From NCBI GenBank assembly GCA_937895705.1, contig CALBKM010000025.1, positions 23,185-87,184 on the forward strand: a DNA stretch of 64,000 nt, read 5' to 3'. Made by a program: the position numbers and the translations under genes. Position 1 is the first letter of the stretch. Every line of letters begins with the position of its first letter. Shown piece by piece: positions 7,532 through 15,036 of the stretch. Source of the DNA: an uncultured Clostridia bacterium. GTDB lineage: Bacteria; Bacillota; Clostridia; Lachnospirales; Lachnospiraceae. The notes below the pieces were generated by a model. The model had not been told where the DNA came from. It ran no database searches and saw only the letters and a program-made list of their open reading frames with translations.

Positions 7532-8515
7532 TTATTTACGCTCCGTCAGCTCCTTGATTTCCTTCCGCTCTCTATAAATGCTTCGCGCCAGAAGCACTCC
7601 GCCGTAAATTAAAATCGAGATAAACAGGATAAACAGAAAATCTCTCTGTGCCGCATAGGAGCTCGGACGGTATCCGGCTATGATGACATGGGCAATACAG
7701 TAGGAAATCGGATAGTACAATATCGTCTCAATCACAGCCTTTCCTTTTGCTTTGCGTCTTACAAACAACCGGATGACAAACAGCACAACCGCACACATTA
7801 CCGCAAGTATAAAATAATATCCCAGAACCAGTCTCGGCAATGTAATGACACCGCCGCTTGTTACCGGTTCTCCATAAATACAAACATCCTCATGACCGTC
7901 ATTGGAGGTATAATATACCGAAATCCCCTCATCGACTCCCTTTGGAATCGTTACAGACTGCACTCCGCTCTTTGAAAACCATTTGCTCCAAAGAGAGGTC
8001 CAGGCCTCTATCTGATAAGTTCCCATTCCTTCGGTAATTCCCTCTTCCGGACAATTGTAGGCATCCGTCACGCAACGATAGTCTGTCACACGCTCATCAA
8101 AGGTAATGGTAATGCTTTCGTCTCCGTTTTCCTTTATCGTAAACAAATTATCTTCATACGAAAAATATACCGGGATACTTAACAGCGCAAATGCCGACAC
8201 AAACAATGCTACCAGAAACAGTCCGGTACACAACACCGTCTTTACTTTCTGCTTCCGCAGTTTCCGCTGTAAGTTTACAAGTGGCACCACATCAGCCCTA
8301 CTATCGGATTCCGGTCCGCCGTTCATACCTTCGGTGGCGTTCTTCTGTGTCGAAATCGTATCCTGTGTCTGCGGCGATTTTATCTTTTCATACTCTTCCT
8401 TACACTCGGTACATCCCTCCAAATGCTCCTTTACAAACTCACCGGTCTCCACGCTCACCATTTCTTCTATGTACAGCGGCAACAGGTCACGTACAATACT
8501 GCATTCCTTACTCAT
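7532..8515 (-). CDS. Anti-sigma factor with zinc-finger (zf-HC2) domain
   Basis: 327-residue membrane protein starting at ATG 8515. The first 50 residues form an anti-sigma zinc-binding domain (Cys in SKECSIV, then HLEGCTEC, i.e. HxxxCxxC), which typically holds a cognate ECF sigma factor. A helix (FLVALFVSAFALLSIPVYF) crosses the membrane around residue 100. An extracytoplasmic region of about 110 residues follows, then three or more further hydrophobic helices. The start overlaps the end of the sigma gene by 8 bases (ATGAGTAA), so the two are translationally coupled. It should sense an envelope signal and release the sigma factor. Confidence 0.88.
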   Translation of the reverse strand: MSKECSIVRDLLPLYIEEMVSVETGEFVKEHLEGCTECKEEYEKIKSPQTQDTISTQKNATEGMNGGPESDSRADVVPLVNLQRKLRKQKVKTVLCTGLFLVALFVSAFALLSIPVYFSYEDNLFTIKENGDESITITFDERVTDYRCVTDAYNCPEEGITEGMGTYQIEAWTSLWSKWFSKSGVQSVTIPKGVDEGISVYYTSNDGHEDVCIYGEPVTSGGVITLPRLVLGYYFILAVMCAVVLFVIRLFVRRKAKGKAVIETILYYPISYCIAHVIIAGYRPSSYAAQRDFLFILFISILIYGGVLLARSIYRERKEIKELTERK

Positions 8516-9005
8516 AGTCACTTTCCTCCAATCCATTTTTCAACATTGTCCGGGCACGGTGATAGGTCACACAGGCCCAATTGTCCGTCTTCCCGAACAT
8601 CTGCCCGATTTGCTTGAAACTCAGCTCCGCATACGTTCTCCACATAAACACTTCCTTATAAGGCTCCGGAAGCCGGTGCAGCAACCTTTGAAGTTCCTTT
8701 GCGGTTTCCTTTCTGGCAAGCCGTTCTTCCACCGGCATCTCCGTATCCACAATGTTTAACAACTCCGGTGTGTCGATGTTCTCCGTCTTTCCGTTATTTT
8801 TCAAAAACGAATAATAGCAGTTTTTCGCAATCTGACACAACCACACACGTACATCGCAGTCTCCGCGGAACTTATGGATTGCCTTTAAGGCCTTAAAGAA
8901 TGTATCACTTGTCACCTCTTCCGCCGTATGGATATCCCCGGAAAGGCGCAACACATACCGGTACACATCCTTAAAATAAGTGTTGTACAGTTCTTCAAAC
9001 TCCAC
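8508..9005 (-). CDS. ECF-type RNA polymerase sigma factor (sigma-70 family)
   Basis: 165 residues from a GTG start that follows a perfect AAAGGAGGTGAT ribosome site. Region 2 is at about 10-75 (YNTYFKDVYRYVLRLSG, then TSDTFFKALKAIHKFRG) and region 4 at about 105-155 (LHRLPEPYKEVFMWRTYAELSFKQIGQMFGKT). There is no region 1 or 3, as in extracytoplasmic function sigma factors. Its gene overlaps the downstream zf-HC2 anti-sigma gene, the classic arrangement for stoichiometric control. The target promoters are unknown; self-activation is usual in this class. Confidence 0.95.
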   Translation of the reverse strand: MEFEELYNTYFKDVYRYVLRLSGDIHTAEEVTSDTFFKALKAIHKFRGDCDVRVWLCQIAKNCYYSFLKNNGKTENIDTPELLNIVDTEMPVEERLARKETAKELQRLLHRLPEPYKEVFMWRTYAELSFKQIGQMFGKTDNWACVTYHRARTMLKNGLEESDYE

Positions 9006-9086
9006 GGCACTATCACCTCCTTTCCCTTATAAGACTCCGGAAAGTAAAAAATCTTACAAGAAATTTAAAATGTTTTCTGCTTACTA

Positions 9087-9629
9087 TCACTGTTTCTTTT
9101 TATCTATGGTAATCGTTCGTTCCCTGTCCTCCGGTGCGGTACACCGCAGTTCCACCGCGTACTCATTTTCCGTTATGCCATGAACCACATACCACCTTCT
9201 CCGATCATCCAGATAATAGGCCTCTCCGCCAAACTCCGTCCACCAAAGAGTACGACTGCCGCCCAGTAACCACAACGGAGAAAGTGCAATGGCAAACAAC
9301 GAAAGGTAGCTCACCATAAAGTCATAGGTCATGGCAGAAAGATAGCACGCACTTCCGATATAGTATATTGCCAGCAGGATACACTGCCGCCAAAATTTCC
9401 ACTCAAACGTCCGGCATTTCAAACGATGGTATTTACATCGAAAATACATCTGAACCGCAACGGACATGTTTCCGTATGCCAAAACAAGCACGGCAACAAC
9501 ACCAAGAGCCGGATCCAGATAAGTAACCGTCTCCTCATGATATACCTGCCCATATCCGCAAAAAATAAGAAATGCCGCATTACAAATCAGTGCTACTACA
9601 AAAATGATGACTTTTGTCGGTTTTTTCAT
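9087..9629 (-). CDS. Membrane protein of unknown function
   Basis: 180 residues from ATG 9629, with GGAGGT just upstream. Four hydrophobic helices are visible (about 6-24, 40-58, 80-100 and 103-125). A soluble C-terminal portion follows, rich in W, Y, E and R, of a kind seen in membrane proteins with a PH-like or SHOCT-like tail. I do not recognise the family. A terminator separates it from the upstream DUF4177-like gene. It lies downstream of the ECF sigma gene in coordinate order but is transcribed before it, so it might share that transcript. Confidence 0.75.
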   Translation of the reverse strand: MKKPTKVIIFVVALICNAAFLIFCGYGQVYHEETVTYLDPALGVVAVLVLAYGNMSVAVQMYFRCKYHRLKCRTFEWKFWRQCILLAIYYIGSACYLSAMTYDFMVSYLSLFAIALSPLWLLGGSRTLWWTEFGGEAYYLDDRRRWYVVHGITENEYAVELRCTAPEDRERTITIDKKKQ

Positions 9630-9653
9630 ATCCGTACCTCCGTCCGTTTGAAA

Positions 9654-9684
9654 CAAAAGGACTTGCCGGTGCAAGTCCTTCTAT
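9654..9684 (-). terminator. Rho-independent terminator
   Basis: Perfect 10-bp stem AAGGACTTGC/GCAAGTCCTT with a CGGT/ACCG loop, followed by TTTTGTTT on the minus strand. It ends the DUF4177-like gene. Confidence 0.85.
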
Positions 9685-9701
9685 GTCTTGTTACATTGTA
9701 A

Positions 9702-9899
9702 TTAATAAAAGTTATCCTCTCTCTTTTCCTTGAAAAAGACACCCACCATCGCTCCGATTGCATCACTCGGAGACATAATCTGCTGTAGCTCCCAACCATC
9801 CGCAACATACTCATTAATCTCTTTCTGTGCAATCTCCAGGTCCTTTTCTCTGGAAAATCTCAACCCTTTGTTCAGATAAACCAACTTATACTCTTTCAT
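9702..9899 (-). CDS. DUF4177-like small protein
   Basis: 65-residue soluble protein from ATG 9899 (GGGGGG ribosome site). The pattern MKEYKLVYLNKGLRFSREKD...INEYVADGWELQQI matches the DUF4177 family: a strand, a helix, then a 'GWEL' strand, usual length 55-70. The family has no established function. It has its own promoter (9943-9972) and terminator (9654-9684), so it is expressed alone. Confidence 0.75.
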   Translation of the reverse strand: MKEYKLVYLNKGLRFSREKDLEIAQKEINEYVADGWELQQIMSPSDAIGAMVGVFFKEKREDNFY

Positions 9900-9942
9900 A
9901 AAAAGCCCCCCATTCATTATCTTTTGTCATTACGACAATGCT

Positions 9943-9972
9943 ATTATACATAAAAAAGTACCGCTTCGTCAA
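9943..9972 (-). promoter_or_regulatory. Sigma-A promoter of the DUF4177-like gene
   Basis: Minus-strand TTGACG (9967-9972) and TATAAT (9943-9948) with an 18-base spacer, directly after the GH2 stop codon and about 45 bases before ATG 9899. Confidence 0.75.
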
Positions 9973-9975
9973 GTT

Positions 9976-12444
9976 TTACTCACAGACAACCGAAAGCTCC
10001 GCTTTCACCGTCTCCATCCCATCTGCCGATACTTCCGCTCTCACCGGGCCGCTTTCATAGCCGGAACGAATGATTGCCATGGCACGGCCTCTGTAGCTCA
10101 CCGTAAATTCGTCGGTATAATCCTCATCCGTGACAGGATTCGCGGAACCAAAGCCCGCAAGCACACCACTGCCCTCCACTTTTACCTTTAACGGAACCGC
10201 TGCATCCGGCACCACCACTCCATCCTTATCCCGGAGTTCAATTCCTATACATATAACATCATGTCCGTCTGCCCGCATCTCTGTCTTTTCCGGAATCAGA
10301 CAAATCTCTGCCGGTTCGCCAGCCGTCACCAGTACATCCCTGCTGATTTCCTTTCCTCCGCAGAAGCTCACTGCCACTACTTCTCCCGGCTCATACACCG
10401 TCTCAAACCGTGCGGAATACGGCATCGGTCGCTCCATACAAATCTCTTTCCGTCCGATGGACTTCCCGTTTACAAACACTTCCGCCTCTTCTGCCTTGGA
10501 ATACACCACCAGTTCCACAGGCTTGCCTTCATACCCGCTGTAATTCCAGTTCGGCACCACCGCTGGGAACCCCCACATGGTAATCATCTCCACCTTACGG
10601 AAGGTATCCGGATGCATGGAGAATAGATGCGTTTTATCGCTTCCCCATACAACACTTCGATACGCGCCCTGCGGAAGCATATGGCCCGTAATATCAAAGT
10701 CCGCATCATTGGCCAATCTCCACGGGAAAGGGGAGCCCGGTTGCGGCATCAAGGACCAGGATCCTTTTTCTACCAACGGGTCATCCTCGTTTACATACAC
10801 CGCTTTTCCGATTCCCGCCTCACCGAGATAATCCCATGCCGTCCAGGTAAAATCACCGATGACATAAGGAAGGCGTTCCACCAAAGGCCAGCGATAACCG
10901 ATTTGCTGCGGAAAATTCTCCGACCCCAGCATCACCCGTTCCGGGAACATTTCATGATCCCGCTCATAGTTGTCTTCCATATAGTTATAGCCCACAATAT
11001 CCAATCCGTTGGTAAACGGCTCCGTCACATATTCCCACAGAACAGAAGCCTGATCCTCTGCCGCATTTTGGGTCTGAACACGCCCTGTAGCAAGGGCATC
11101 ATCCAGGCCTGCCCATAGAGTACAGATTCCGTTGCTGACCGGTCTGGTTCCGTCCAGTCCGCGAATGGTTTCCGCAAGCTTCGTAGCCACGGTATAACCG
11201 TTTCCGAGTCCGCCTCTCTCCGGAATCTCATTTCCGATGGACCATAAAATCACCGACGGATGGCTCCGGTCTCTCTTTACAAATGCAGTCAAATCCTTTT
11301 CCCATTGACTGTTAAAATACAGGCTGTAATCTCCGGCACGTTTTCCGATTCCCCAAGCATCAAAGGCCTCGTCGAACACATACATTCCCAATCTGTCACA
11401 GGCTTCAATCAACGCGGCAGACGGCGGATTGTGTGCGGTACGGATGGCATTAAAGCCTACCTCTTTTAACTTTCTTACCTTTCTTGCTTCCATCTCATAA
11501 AGGCTCACCGCCCCCAGTAAACCGTTATCATGATGTAGGCAACCGCCCTTTAATTTTACTTCCTTTCCGTTAATCCGAAGTCCTCGCACCGCATCTGCCG
11601 TAATGGTACGGACACCGAACAACGTGGTCGCCTCATCTGTCGGAGTAACCTCAGACCGTTCAAAACGGGTACGATATACGCCCAAATCTTTTACGAAAAC
11701 CTTTACCCGGTACAAATTCGGACATTCCGCATCCCAAAGCTTCGGATTCTTAAGATTCAGTGCAATTCTTGCCATTTCCCGACTTCCGGAATTCACCTGA
11801 ATCACACGCTTCGTTTGCGTAACAATATCTTCCGTTCCATCCTCCGAAATATGTACGGACACTTCTGCCATCCGGTTTTCCAGGGTGGCATTTTCTACTT
11901 CTACCTGCGCCTCCAGAAAAGCATACCCATCGGCCACCTCTTTCGTTTTTATAAAAACGCCGTCGGTCACAATATGCACCCGTGGTCCGTGACAGAGCTT
12001 CACCCCGCGGAACAAACCGGAGCCGGTATACCAACGGGAATTGGGCTGGGAAGCGGTATTCAGGTTCACGGTAATACGATTTTCTTCCCCAAAGGTAACA
12101 TAAGGAGTCAAATCAACATAAAACGGCACATAACCGTAATTCTGAAGACCGACTCTTCCTCCGTTAATATCAACGGTCGCATTCATCATAGCCCCGTCAA
12201 AGGCAAGTCCCACGCAGTCGTTTTTCCACTCCGCCGGAATCATCACAAACTTTGTATAGTTCGTCAGCCCCCCCACAAAATATCCGGAATCCGATTTTGC
12301 CGGTGCCTCCGGCGTTACCGGTGTACCGATCATTCCGTCATGAGGAAGATTTACCTCCGTCCCCGGGTCCTCCGACAACATTCCCACAGAATCCAGATAC
12401 CCTCTGCGGAAGGTCCATTTATCGTCTAAGTTTAGGATTTTCAT
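9976..12444 (-). CDS. Glycoside hydrolase family 2 protein (beta-galactosidase-like)
   Basis: 822-residue cytoplasmic glycosidase of clan GH-A, family 2, starting at ATG 12444 (GGAGG upstream, inside the preceding gene). Order: N-terminal sugar-binding jelly roll (about 1-160), Ig-like domain (160-270), TIM barrel (about 280-570), then a DUF4982-like Ig domain and a C-terminal GH2 C5-type domain (to 822). In the barrel, WSIGNEIPER gives the acid/base Glu and GSENFP probably the nucleophile Glu. There is no signal peptide, so it acts on imported oligosaccharides, probably beta-galactosides or beta-glucuronides. It is coupled to the upstream GrpB gene. Confidence 0.92.
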   Translation of the reverse strand: MKILNLDDKWTFRRGYLDSVGMLSEDPGTEVNLPHDGMIGTPVTPEAPAKSDSGYFVGGLTNYTKFVMIPAEWKNDCVGLAFDGAMMNATVDINGGRVGLQNYGYVPFYVDLTPYVTFGEENRITVNLNTASQPNSRWYTGSGLFRGVKLCHGPRVHIVTDGVFIKTKEVADGYAFLEAQVEVENATLENRMAEVSVHISEDGTEDIVTQTKRVIQVNSGSREMARIALNLKNPKLWDAECPNLYRVKVFVKDLGVYRTRFERSEVTPTDEATTLFGVRTITADAVRGLRINGKEVKLKGGCLHHDNGLLGAVSLYEMEARKVRKLKEVGFNAIRTAHNPPSAALIEACDRLGMYVFDEAFDAWGIGKRAGDYSLYFNSQWEKDLTAFVKRDRSHPSVILWSIGNEIPERGGLGNGYTVATKLAETIRGLDGTRPVSNGICTLWAGLDDALATGRVQTQNAAEDQASVLWEYVTEPFTNGLDIVGYNYMEDNYERDHEMFPERVMLGSENFPQQIGYRWPLVERLPYVIGDFTWTAWDYLGEAGIGKAVYVNEDDPLVEKGSWSLMPQPGSPFPWRLANDADFDITGHMLPQGAYRSVVWGSDKTHLFSMHPDTFRKVEMITMWGFPAVVPNWNYSGYEGKPVELVVYSKAEEAEVFVNGKSIGRKEICMERPMPYSARFETVYEPGEVVAVSFCGGKEISRDVLVTAGEPAEICLIPEKTEMRADGHDVICIGIELRDKDGVVVPDAAVPLKVKVEGSGVLAGFGSANPVTDEDYTDEFTVSYRGRAMAIIRSGYESGPVRAEVSADGMETVKAELSVVCE

Positions 12445-12445
12445 G

Positions 12446-13045
12446 TTATAGAATACCTCCTTCTTTTTCTGCCAAACGAGTGTATTTCTCCACAAATTCT
12501 GTTTTCGCCAGCATATATTCCTGGCGTTTTTCTCCATACTGTAACGCCAGCTTTTGCTTCAGCTCACTGTATTCCTTTGCCACCTCAGGATGCGCTCTCA
12601 AATACTTCGCAAACAGCAGCTCCGGTCTCGGTACCTCATTCTCCCTGATATGGATGTAACACTTATATTGCTCCACGCCGTCCACCGTATAAGGCACCAC
12701 AAAGTTCATACAATTCTTCCGCTTCTTCGCCTTATCCGGATACTTCGTACACAAATACCCCGCATCGGACATATACTTACAAAACGCATCCAAATCAACA
12801 TCTTTCTTCAAAATCACCAGGATATCCACCGTCGGTTTCGCCAGCATCCCCGGAACCGAAGTACTGCCGAAATGAAAAATCTCCTCAATGCTGTCCCCTG
12901 CTGTCTGCCACAATTTCTCTCTTTCTTCTTCAAAGATAACTGTCCAGTCCGGGTCATATTCCCGTAACAGAACAGGATACGCGGCTAATTGGTCTGCGGT
13001 GAGATTATTACTTTTGGAGTTTGTGTTTTTTGATTCTGAAGACAT
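12446..13045 (-). CDS. GrpB family protein (UPF0157, nucleotidyltransferase fold)
   Basis: 199 residues from ATG 13045 (GGGAGG upstream). The GrpB/UPF0157 signature of a minimal nucleotidyltransferase is present: HFGSTSVPGMLAKPTVDILV (GS motif plus a D-containing strand), after WTVIFEEEREKLWQ. The first about 20 residues are Ser/Asn/Lys-rich. Family members are not well characterised, and some are fused to dephospho-CoA kinase. Its stop is one base from the GH2 start, so the genes are coupled although no common pathway is evident. Confidence 0.92.
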   Translation of the reverse strand: MSSESKNTNSKSNNLTADQLAAYPVLLREYDPDWTVIFEEEREKLWQTAGDSIEEIFHFGSTSVPGMLAKPTVDILVILKKDVDLDAFCKYMSDAGYLCTKYPDKAKKRKNCMNFVVPYTVDGVEQYKCYIHIRENEVPRPELLFAKYLRAHPEVAKEYSELKQKLALQYGEKRQEYMLAKTEFVEKYTRLAEKEGGIL

Positions 13046-13154
13046 AAATGCAACCTCCCATACCTTTACTCTTTTGCTACTCATACCCCAATGATAGCAC
13101 AGAAGAACGGGCATGTCTAGGTGGGGAAAAAGTGTTCACGCAACCAACCTCAGG

Positions 13155-13185
13155 CAAAAGAAAGGACCTGCCGAATGGCAAGTCC
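13155..13185 (-). terminator. Terminator after the PBECR4 gene
   Basis: Stem GGACTTGCC/GGCAGGTCC with one mismatch and a 4-base loop, followed by TTTCTTTT on the minus strand. It isolates the PBECR4/RNA locus from the GrpB-GH2 operon. Confidence 0.75.
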
Positions 13186-13253
13186 AATTCATGGTTTCTC
13201 TGCTTGATAAGCACTTCGAAAGTCCCTTCTCCTGATTTTACTTTTTTATAGTT

Positions 13254-13898
13254 TCAATCGATAGTCTGTCTACTTTCTTTCAACAGTTCAGCACTAAGTA
13301 ATTGTCGCACACACTCCGGTATTTCTTTTCTCTCATCCTTCACCGATAATGTGTCATACTTTGCAACGCTTGCATTTTTCGAAAAAATGAAGTCAACCAC
13401 CTCTCCTCCTGCGCTTTTTTCCACCGAAGAATCTTCTACACGCAAAGACATAGGTAAATACAGATCATTAACTTTCTTTCCGTAGTCATCAGTATTCTCG
13501 ATTAATCCTAATGTAAACTCCAAATTTGTAACACTAAGTTTATAGATGATACTAACCGTCTGCATATCCTTTAAGATACACACCACTCCATTCGTCAACT
13601 CCGGCAATCGCTTTAAACACGGCAATTTCTTCTTTGCAGTGGCATACGGATGTCGTTTCGTAAAATAAAACTGTTTACTCCCTAACGTACGCTTCTTAGC
13701 ATTTTTGTAAAAGTTTTTCGCTGAAAGCATTGTTTCCACACCGGTCAGATGCAGAAAATGGTCAGTTGGGAATGAAACCTCAAAATGCTCCTCTCCGTAA
13801 ACATAAAGGAAATTTCTACCTGCCAATTCTTTACTATACACCCCCGCCGCATCAAGTATCTGCTGACGAATTACATCTTTCTTTTCTTCTTTAGTAAT
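13254..13898 (-). CDS. PBECR4-domain protein, predicted RNase; candidate toxin of an RNA-antitoxin system
   Basis: About 214 residues if read from ATT 13898; conventional calling would start at GTG 13841 (195 residues). The upstream 19 residues continue the domain (KKDVIRQQILDAAGVYSKEL) and a strong ribosome site GGGAGGAG ends 6 bases before the ATT, while nothing suitable precedes the GTG. The body matches my recollection of PBECR4 (phage Barnase-EndoU-ColicinE5/D-RelE-like nuclease): FLYVYGEEHFEVSF, then DHFLHLTGVE with a conserved His, the NFYKNAKKRTLGSKQF helix, and DLYLPMSLRVEDSS near the C-terminus. It is basic. A terminated structured RNA lies upstream, as in type III toxin-antitoxin loci. 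RNase activity is inferred from fold only. Confidence 0.75.
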   Translation of the reverse strand: MTKEEKKDVIRQQILDAAGVYSKELAGRNFLYVYGEEHFEVSFPTDHFLHLTGVETMLSAKNFYKNAKKRTLGSKQFYFTKRHPYATAKKKLPCLKRLPELTNGVVCILKDMQTVSIIYKLSVTNLEFTLGLIENTDDYGKKVNDLYLPMSLRVEDSSVEKSAGGEVVDFIFSKNASVAKYDTLSVKDERKEIPECVRQLLSAELLKESRQTID

Positions 13899-13914
13899 TT
13901 TAGACTCCTCCCTT

Positions 13915-14168
13915 TGTAAAAGAGGAGTGTGCTTTCACACACTCCTCAGTTTAAGACTTATTGAAAGAGTTTTCTGCTGGTTGTCAGCCTCGGTATCCAG
14001 TTAAGATACCCATAACGACGTGGAAATCATTAAGTCCCCCACGTGGACTGCAACTTCTCCTGTTGCCGGCTCGATGCCCGGTTAAGACACCTTATGAAAT
14101 GGAAAATTACCCTGCTCCATCTGCAGCACAACTTTTAACGATGCTCTTCCATCGGAACATTACTGTTC
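13915..14168 (-). ncRNA. Structured repeat RNA upstream of the PBECR4 gene; candidate RNA antitoxin
   Basis: About 250-nt transcript predicted between a promoter (14176-14203) and a terminator (13918-13947). No ORF on this strand explains it. Four hairpins present UUAA in the loop: 14125-14145, 14073-14091, 14018-14044 and 13992-14010. The second and fourth share the form stem(6)-UUAACYG-stem(6), with different stem bases that still pair (GGTGTC/GGCATC against GGTATC/GATACC), i.e. covariation. The two are part of about 30-nt imperfect direct repeats (13980-14010 and 14062-14091). Repeat RNA, terminator, then nuclease gene is the type III toxin-antitoxin layout. A cis-regulatory leader is the alternative. 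Confidence 0.65.
13918..13947 (-). terminator. Intrinsic terminator between the repeat RNA and the PBECR4 gene
   Basis: Perfect 10-bp stem 13922-13931/13938-13947 (GAGGAGTGTG-type arms) with a 6-base loop, followed by TTTT on the minus strand. The short U-run would allow partial read-through into the nuclease gene. One arm (CACTCCTC) is also complementary to the GAGGAG of the nuclease ribosome site, so it could mask it. Confidence 0.8.
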
Positions 14169-14175
14169 TACTTAT

Positions 14176-14203
14176 ATTATACCTCAGTTTTACAGAAATG
14201 CAA
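14176..14203 (-). promoter_or_regulatory. Sigma-A promoter of the repeat RNA
   Basis: Minus-strand TTGCAT (14198-14203) and TATAAT (14176-14181), 16-base spacer. The predicted transcript start is near 14168, directly before the first hairpin. Confidence 0.65.
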
Positions 14204-14263
14204 CTAGAAAATAAATATTTCGCGTTTACTTTATTACTGACTTGTAAAAGTAACTCATCCTAT

Positions 14264-14998
14264 CTACAAAATAATACATTCCCCATCCTTACACAGTTGT
14301 GTCAGTTGTCTATCCTGAATACGATACGCTTCTCCGTACAGTATTGTTTGTTCGTTCTCAATCATGATATAACTACCGTCATTCAAAGCAATGATTTCAT
14401 GACCCACACTATCCTCAAAGGTAATGTCCTCTATCAAACGCATCCCGTCCAAATACTCATCTCTAAGCTTTTGAAAATGCGGATAAATATTGATATTTGT
14501 TATGCCAAGACCCGGAATCCACCGTTCATAAAGCGGGTCAAGTGCCTCTCCTTCCAGCTCCGGACCGGCATAAACCACCTCTGCACAGTTCATGGAACCG
14601 GCACTCCATGCAACCAAAATTCCCTTAAACTCTGACAAACGTTCTTTCAAACGAAGCTGCTTCATAAACTTGTTTTGCGTCGGCACATGTCCCCCCGCCA
14701 AAATAAGCACATCCATATCCGGTAAGTTTTCAATAATATCCGGATTTCTATCGTCACACTGCGCAAGATACGAAACACTCAGTCCGCTCATAGGGAGGGA
14801 TTCTTTTAAACAGGCATATATCCCATCATTCTTCTCATGATTATCCGGATTCGCACAAACAATCAGCACCCTTGCATCCTGTATCCAAATAGATTTCAGT
14901 CTGTCTAACAACCCATTTTTCTGAATCAGAACATCCGGTACTCTGATTCCGTTCACCTTAAATGCCCCTCCAAGAGAGCTTGTCAACATTGCTTTCAT
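14264..14998 (-). CDS. Peptidase E-like protein (S51 family, class I glutamine amidotransferase-like fold)
   Basis: 244 residues from ATG 14998; GGAGGTG lies 8 bases upstream, too close to an alternative GTG at 15007. The nucleophile elbow AWSAGSMNC carries the serine of S51 peptidases, after a loop ILAGGHVPTQNKF typical of the fold. The C-terminal half has HFQKLRDEYLDG and GSYIMIENEQTILYGEAYRI strands. Family members include aspartyl dipeptidase (PepE) and cyanophycinase; the length and the SAGS motif favour a dipeptidase. It is cytoplasmic, without a signal peptide. It sits in an AT-richer block with the kinase gene upstream. Confidence 0.85.
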   Translation of the reverse strand: MKAMLTSSLGGAFKVNGIRVPDVLIQKNGLLDRLKSIWIQDARVLIVCANPDNHEKNDGIYACLKESLPMSGLSVSYLAQCDDRNPDIIENLPDMDVLILAGGHVPTQNKFMKQLRLKERLSEFKGILVAWSAGSMNCAEVVYAGPELEGEALDPLYERWIPGLGITNINIYPHFQKLRDEYLDGMRLIEDITFEDSVGHEIIALNDGSYIMIENEQTILYGEAYRIQDRQLTQLCKDGECIIL

Positions 14999-15036
14999 AA
15001 TACTCACCTCCGCAAATCAGATTTATTTTGCCTATA

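Noticed and set aside
13980..14091. CRISPR-like repeats
   Set aside because: There are only two imperfect copies about 80 bases apart. They are better explained as paired hairpins of one RNA with covarying stems; there are no regular spacers and no cas genes.
13961..14635. 224-codon plus-strand ORF over the repeat RNA
   Set aside because: It runs antisense through both the RNA and the peptidase gene, has unusual composition and no ribosome site, so the region is treated as an RNA on the other strand.
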